Shown in pieces: positions 6,044 through 6,403 of a stretch of DNA of 6,403 nucleotides; the first letter of the stretch is position 1; each line of letters opens with the position of its first letter. Origin of the DNA: Solobacterium sp. GTDB lineage: Bacteria; Bacillota_I; Bacilli_A; Erysipelotrichales; Erysipelotrichaceae. The position numbers and the translations under genes were made by a program. The stretch spans positions 1 to 6,403 of the forward strand of contig JAFYGX010000019.1 in assembly GCA_017543025.1 (NCBI GenBank). The letters are read 5' to 3'. The notes below the pieces were generated by a model that ran no database searches, was not told the DNA's origin, and saw nothing but the letters and a program-made list of their open reading frames with translations.

Positions 6044-6119
6044 GTTCTCCTCTCCGCTCTCCTTTCTGCTCTCCTCTCTGTTCCGCTTCTGCCATCATCT
6101 GTTCAATCGCTTTACACAT
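5859..6119 (-). CDS. Stand-alone Rpn C-terminal-type protein (RpnS-like, putative antitoxin)
   Basis: An 86-residue protein matching the C-terminal tail of Rpn family proteins (recombination-promoting nucleases/PD-(D/E)XK transposase-like). It opens with MCKAIEQMMAEAE (1-13), continues with six E-[QR]-[RK]-G units (13-36), then a KERERTVKNAYELF helix (39-52) and a final ADAVAFIEKRFGVP segment (62-75). It has no nuclease motif. It is known that E. coli rpn genes make a short C-terminal protein from an internal start, which blocks the full-length toxin and carries a variable number of four-residue repeats. This ORF has the size and architecture of that short form but is a separate gene. The ATG at 6119 has GAGGG 8 nt upstream, and an in-frame TAG four codons before it excludes a longer protein. 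It lies 99 bp after the stop of a near-identical C-terminus. It could also be the remnant of a duplicated rpn gene whose 5' part was lost. Confidence 0.6.
   Translation of the reverse strand: MCKAIEQMMAEAEQRGEQKGERRGERRGERRGEQKGIAKERERTVKNAYELFCSLHPDSDRADAVAFIEKRFGVPGDKVQKIFAGR
6012..6083 (-). repeat. Six 12-bp units encoding E-[QR]-[RK]-G
   Basis: Codons 13-36 of the Rpn-like ORF are six imperfect 12-bp units of the type GAR-CRG-ARA-GGA, almost purely purine on the coding strand. The encoded heptad-free helix alternates Glu with Arg/Lys every four residues. The same tract is visible in part in the second copy (6372-6403). Such tracts change unit number readily by slippage. Confidence 0.9.
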
Positions 6120-6127
6120 TGTTACAT

Positions 6128-6132
6128 CCCTC
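6128..6132 (-). promoter_or_regulatory. Ribosome-binding site of the stand-alone Rpn-like ORF
   Basis: GAGGG on the minus strand is separated by 8 nt from the ATG at 6119, within a purine-rich stretch (GGAAAGGAAGATAGAGGG). It overlaps the in-frame TAG at 6134-6132. This fixes the start at 6119 and shows that the ORF can be translated on its own. Confidence 0.55.
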
Positions 6133-6166
6133 TATCTTCCTTTCCTTTTTCTTATTATTCGGCATC

Positions 6167-6186
6167 AATATCGTTTATTCGATATT
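6167..6186. repeat. Inverted repeat between the two Rpn-like copies
   Basis: Perfect 7-bp arms AATATCG and CGATATT flank a 6-bp AT-only centre, in the 99-bp gap upstream of the stand-alone ORF. A weak promoter-like pair on the minus strand (TTGGTG, 17 bp, GATATT) would place its -10 in one arm, so an operator role is possible. There is no T-tract after it that would make it a terminator. Confidence 0.4.
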
Positions 6187-6210
6187 TCGCACCAAAAAAA
6201 TAATGTGCTG

Positions 6211-6403
6211 TAGTTTCATTACCGACCCGCAAGAACTTTCTGCACTGTATCTCCCGGAACCCCGAATCGTTTCTCAATAAACGCTACTGCATCTGCTCTG
6301 TCTGAATCCGGATACAGAGAACAGAACAGTTCGTAGGCATACTTTACCGTACGTTCTCTTTCCTTCGCTATACCTTTCTGTTCTCCTCGCCTTTCTCCTC
6401 TCC
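6211..6403. repeat. Direct repeat, copy 2 of 2 (runs off window)
   Basis: Partner of 5851-6043 at an exact 360-bp offset. Within the shared coding part there are nine base differences. Five change an amino acid and four are silent, with no frameshift or stop. Confidence 0.95.
6219..6403 (-). CDS. Rpn-family protein, C-terminal part, cut by window edge
   Basis: Sixty codons up to a TAA at 6221-6219. It enters the window in the tetrapeptide repeat (RGERRGEQKG), followed by the same KERERTVK-AYELFCSL and ADAVAFIEKRFGVP segments as the downstream copy. It differs from that copy by N/Y, H/Y, K/T, I/V and F/L. It is probably the tail of a full-length Rpn nuclease/transposase-like gene whose N-terminal PD-(D/E)XK domain lies beyond 6403. 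Nothing in view excludes its being a second short copy. Confidence 0.65.
   Translation of the reverse strand, partial: RGERRGEQKGIAKERERTVKYAYELFCSLYPDSDRADAVAFIEKRFGVPGDTVQKVLAGR

Noticed and set aside
6001..6090. CRISPR-like or regulatory direct repeats in the C/T-rich tract
   Set aside because: The repetition is a 12-bp coding repeat in frame with the Rpn-like ORF, with no spacers.
6197..6221. Terminator after the upstream Rpn copy
   Set aside because: TAATG and CATTA could pair before a T-run on the minus strand, but the stem is only 5 bp AT-rich with an 11-nt loop, and the downstream copy lacks it.

Overview
The window looks like chromosomal DNA of an anaerobic Bacillota (Firmicutes) bacterium. 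The evidence is a strong AGGAGG-type ribosome-binding style, sigma-A-like promoter boxes, and an acyl-CoA dehydratase activase system of the kind found in fermentative anaerobes. The heavy use of the arginine codon CGG, together with a dedicated tRNA-Arg(CCG), argues against a very low-GC clostridium. An Erysipelotrichia-like host is my guess, not something the sequence proves. Every gene I accept lies on the minus strand, so transcription runs from high to low coordinates.

Reading in the direction of transcription, the window opens at 6403-5859 with two nearly identical copies of the C-terminal part of an Rpn/PD-(D/E)XK-type protein, offset by exactly 360 bp. The upstream copy runs off the window. 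The downstream copy is a free-standing 86-codon ORF with its own ribosome-binding site and a string of E-[QR]-[RK]-G tetrapeptides. This resembles the separately translated C-terminal antitoxin (RpnS) of Rpn genes-within-genes, but here as a separate gene. It is the most interesting locus in the window. Next is a sparse stretch (5858-5472) holding a doubtful 57-codon basic ORF with decent expression signals, followed by the promoter region of a tRNA-Arg(CCG) gene (5471-5398) and its terminator.

A three-gene operon follows: a MarR-family repressor (5263-4820), a 973-residue protein with two fused activase (ASKHA ATPase) domains plus one dehydratase-like half (4816-1895), and a 429-residue second dehydratase-like half (1907-618). 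The last two overlap by 13 bp in different frames. As I recall the family, they usually form one chain of about 1,400 residues, so this is a split version. The activase should use ATP to drive a low-potential electron into the iron-sulfur clusters of the dehydratase-like halves. The physiological substrate is not known from sequence. A 14-bp inverted repeat over the predicted -10 box upstream of marR suggests the operon is autoregulated. A hairpin terminator (608-582) closes it.

The last gene (502-1, cut by the window edge) is the N-terminal part of a TetM/TetO/EF-G-type translational GTPase. It has its own extended -10 promoter so close to the ATG that the mRNA would be essentially leaderless, and its G4 motif reads DKMD rather than NKxD.
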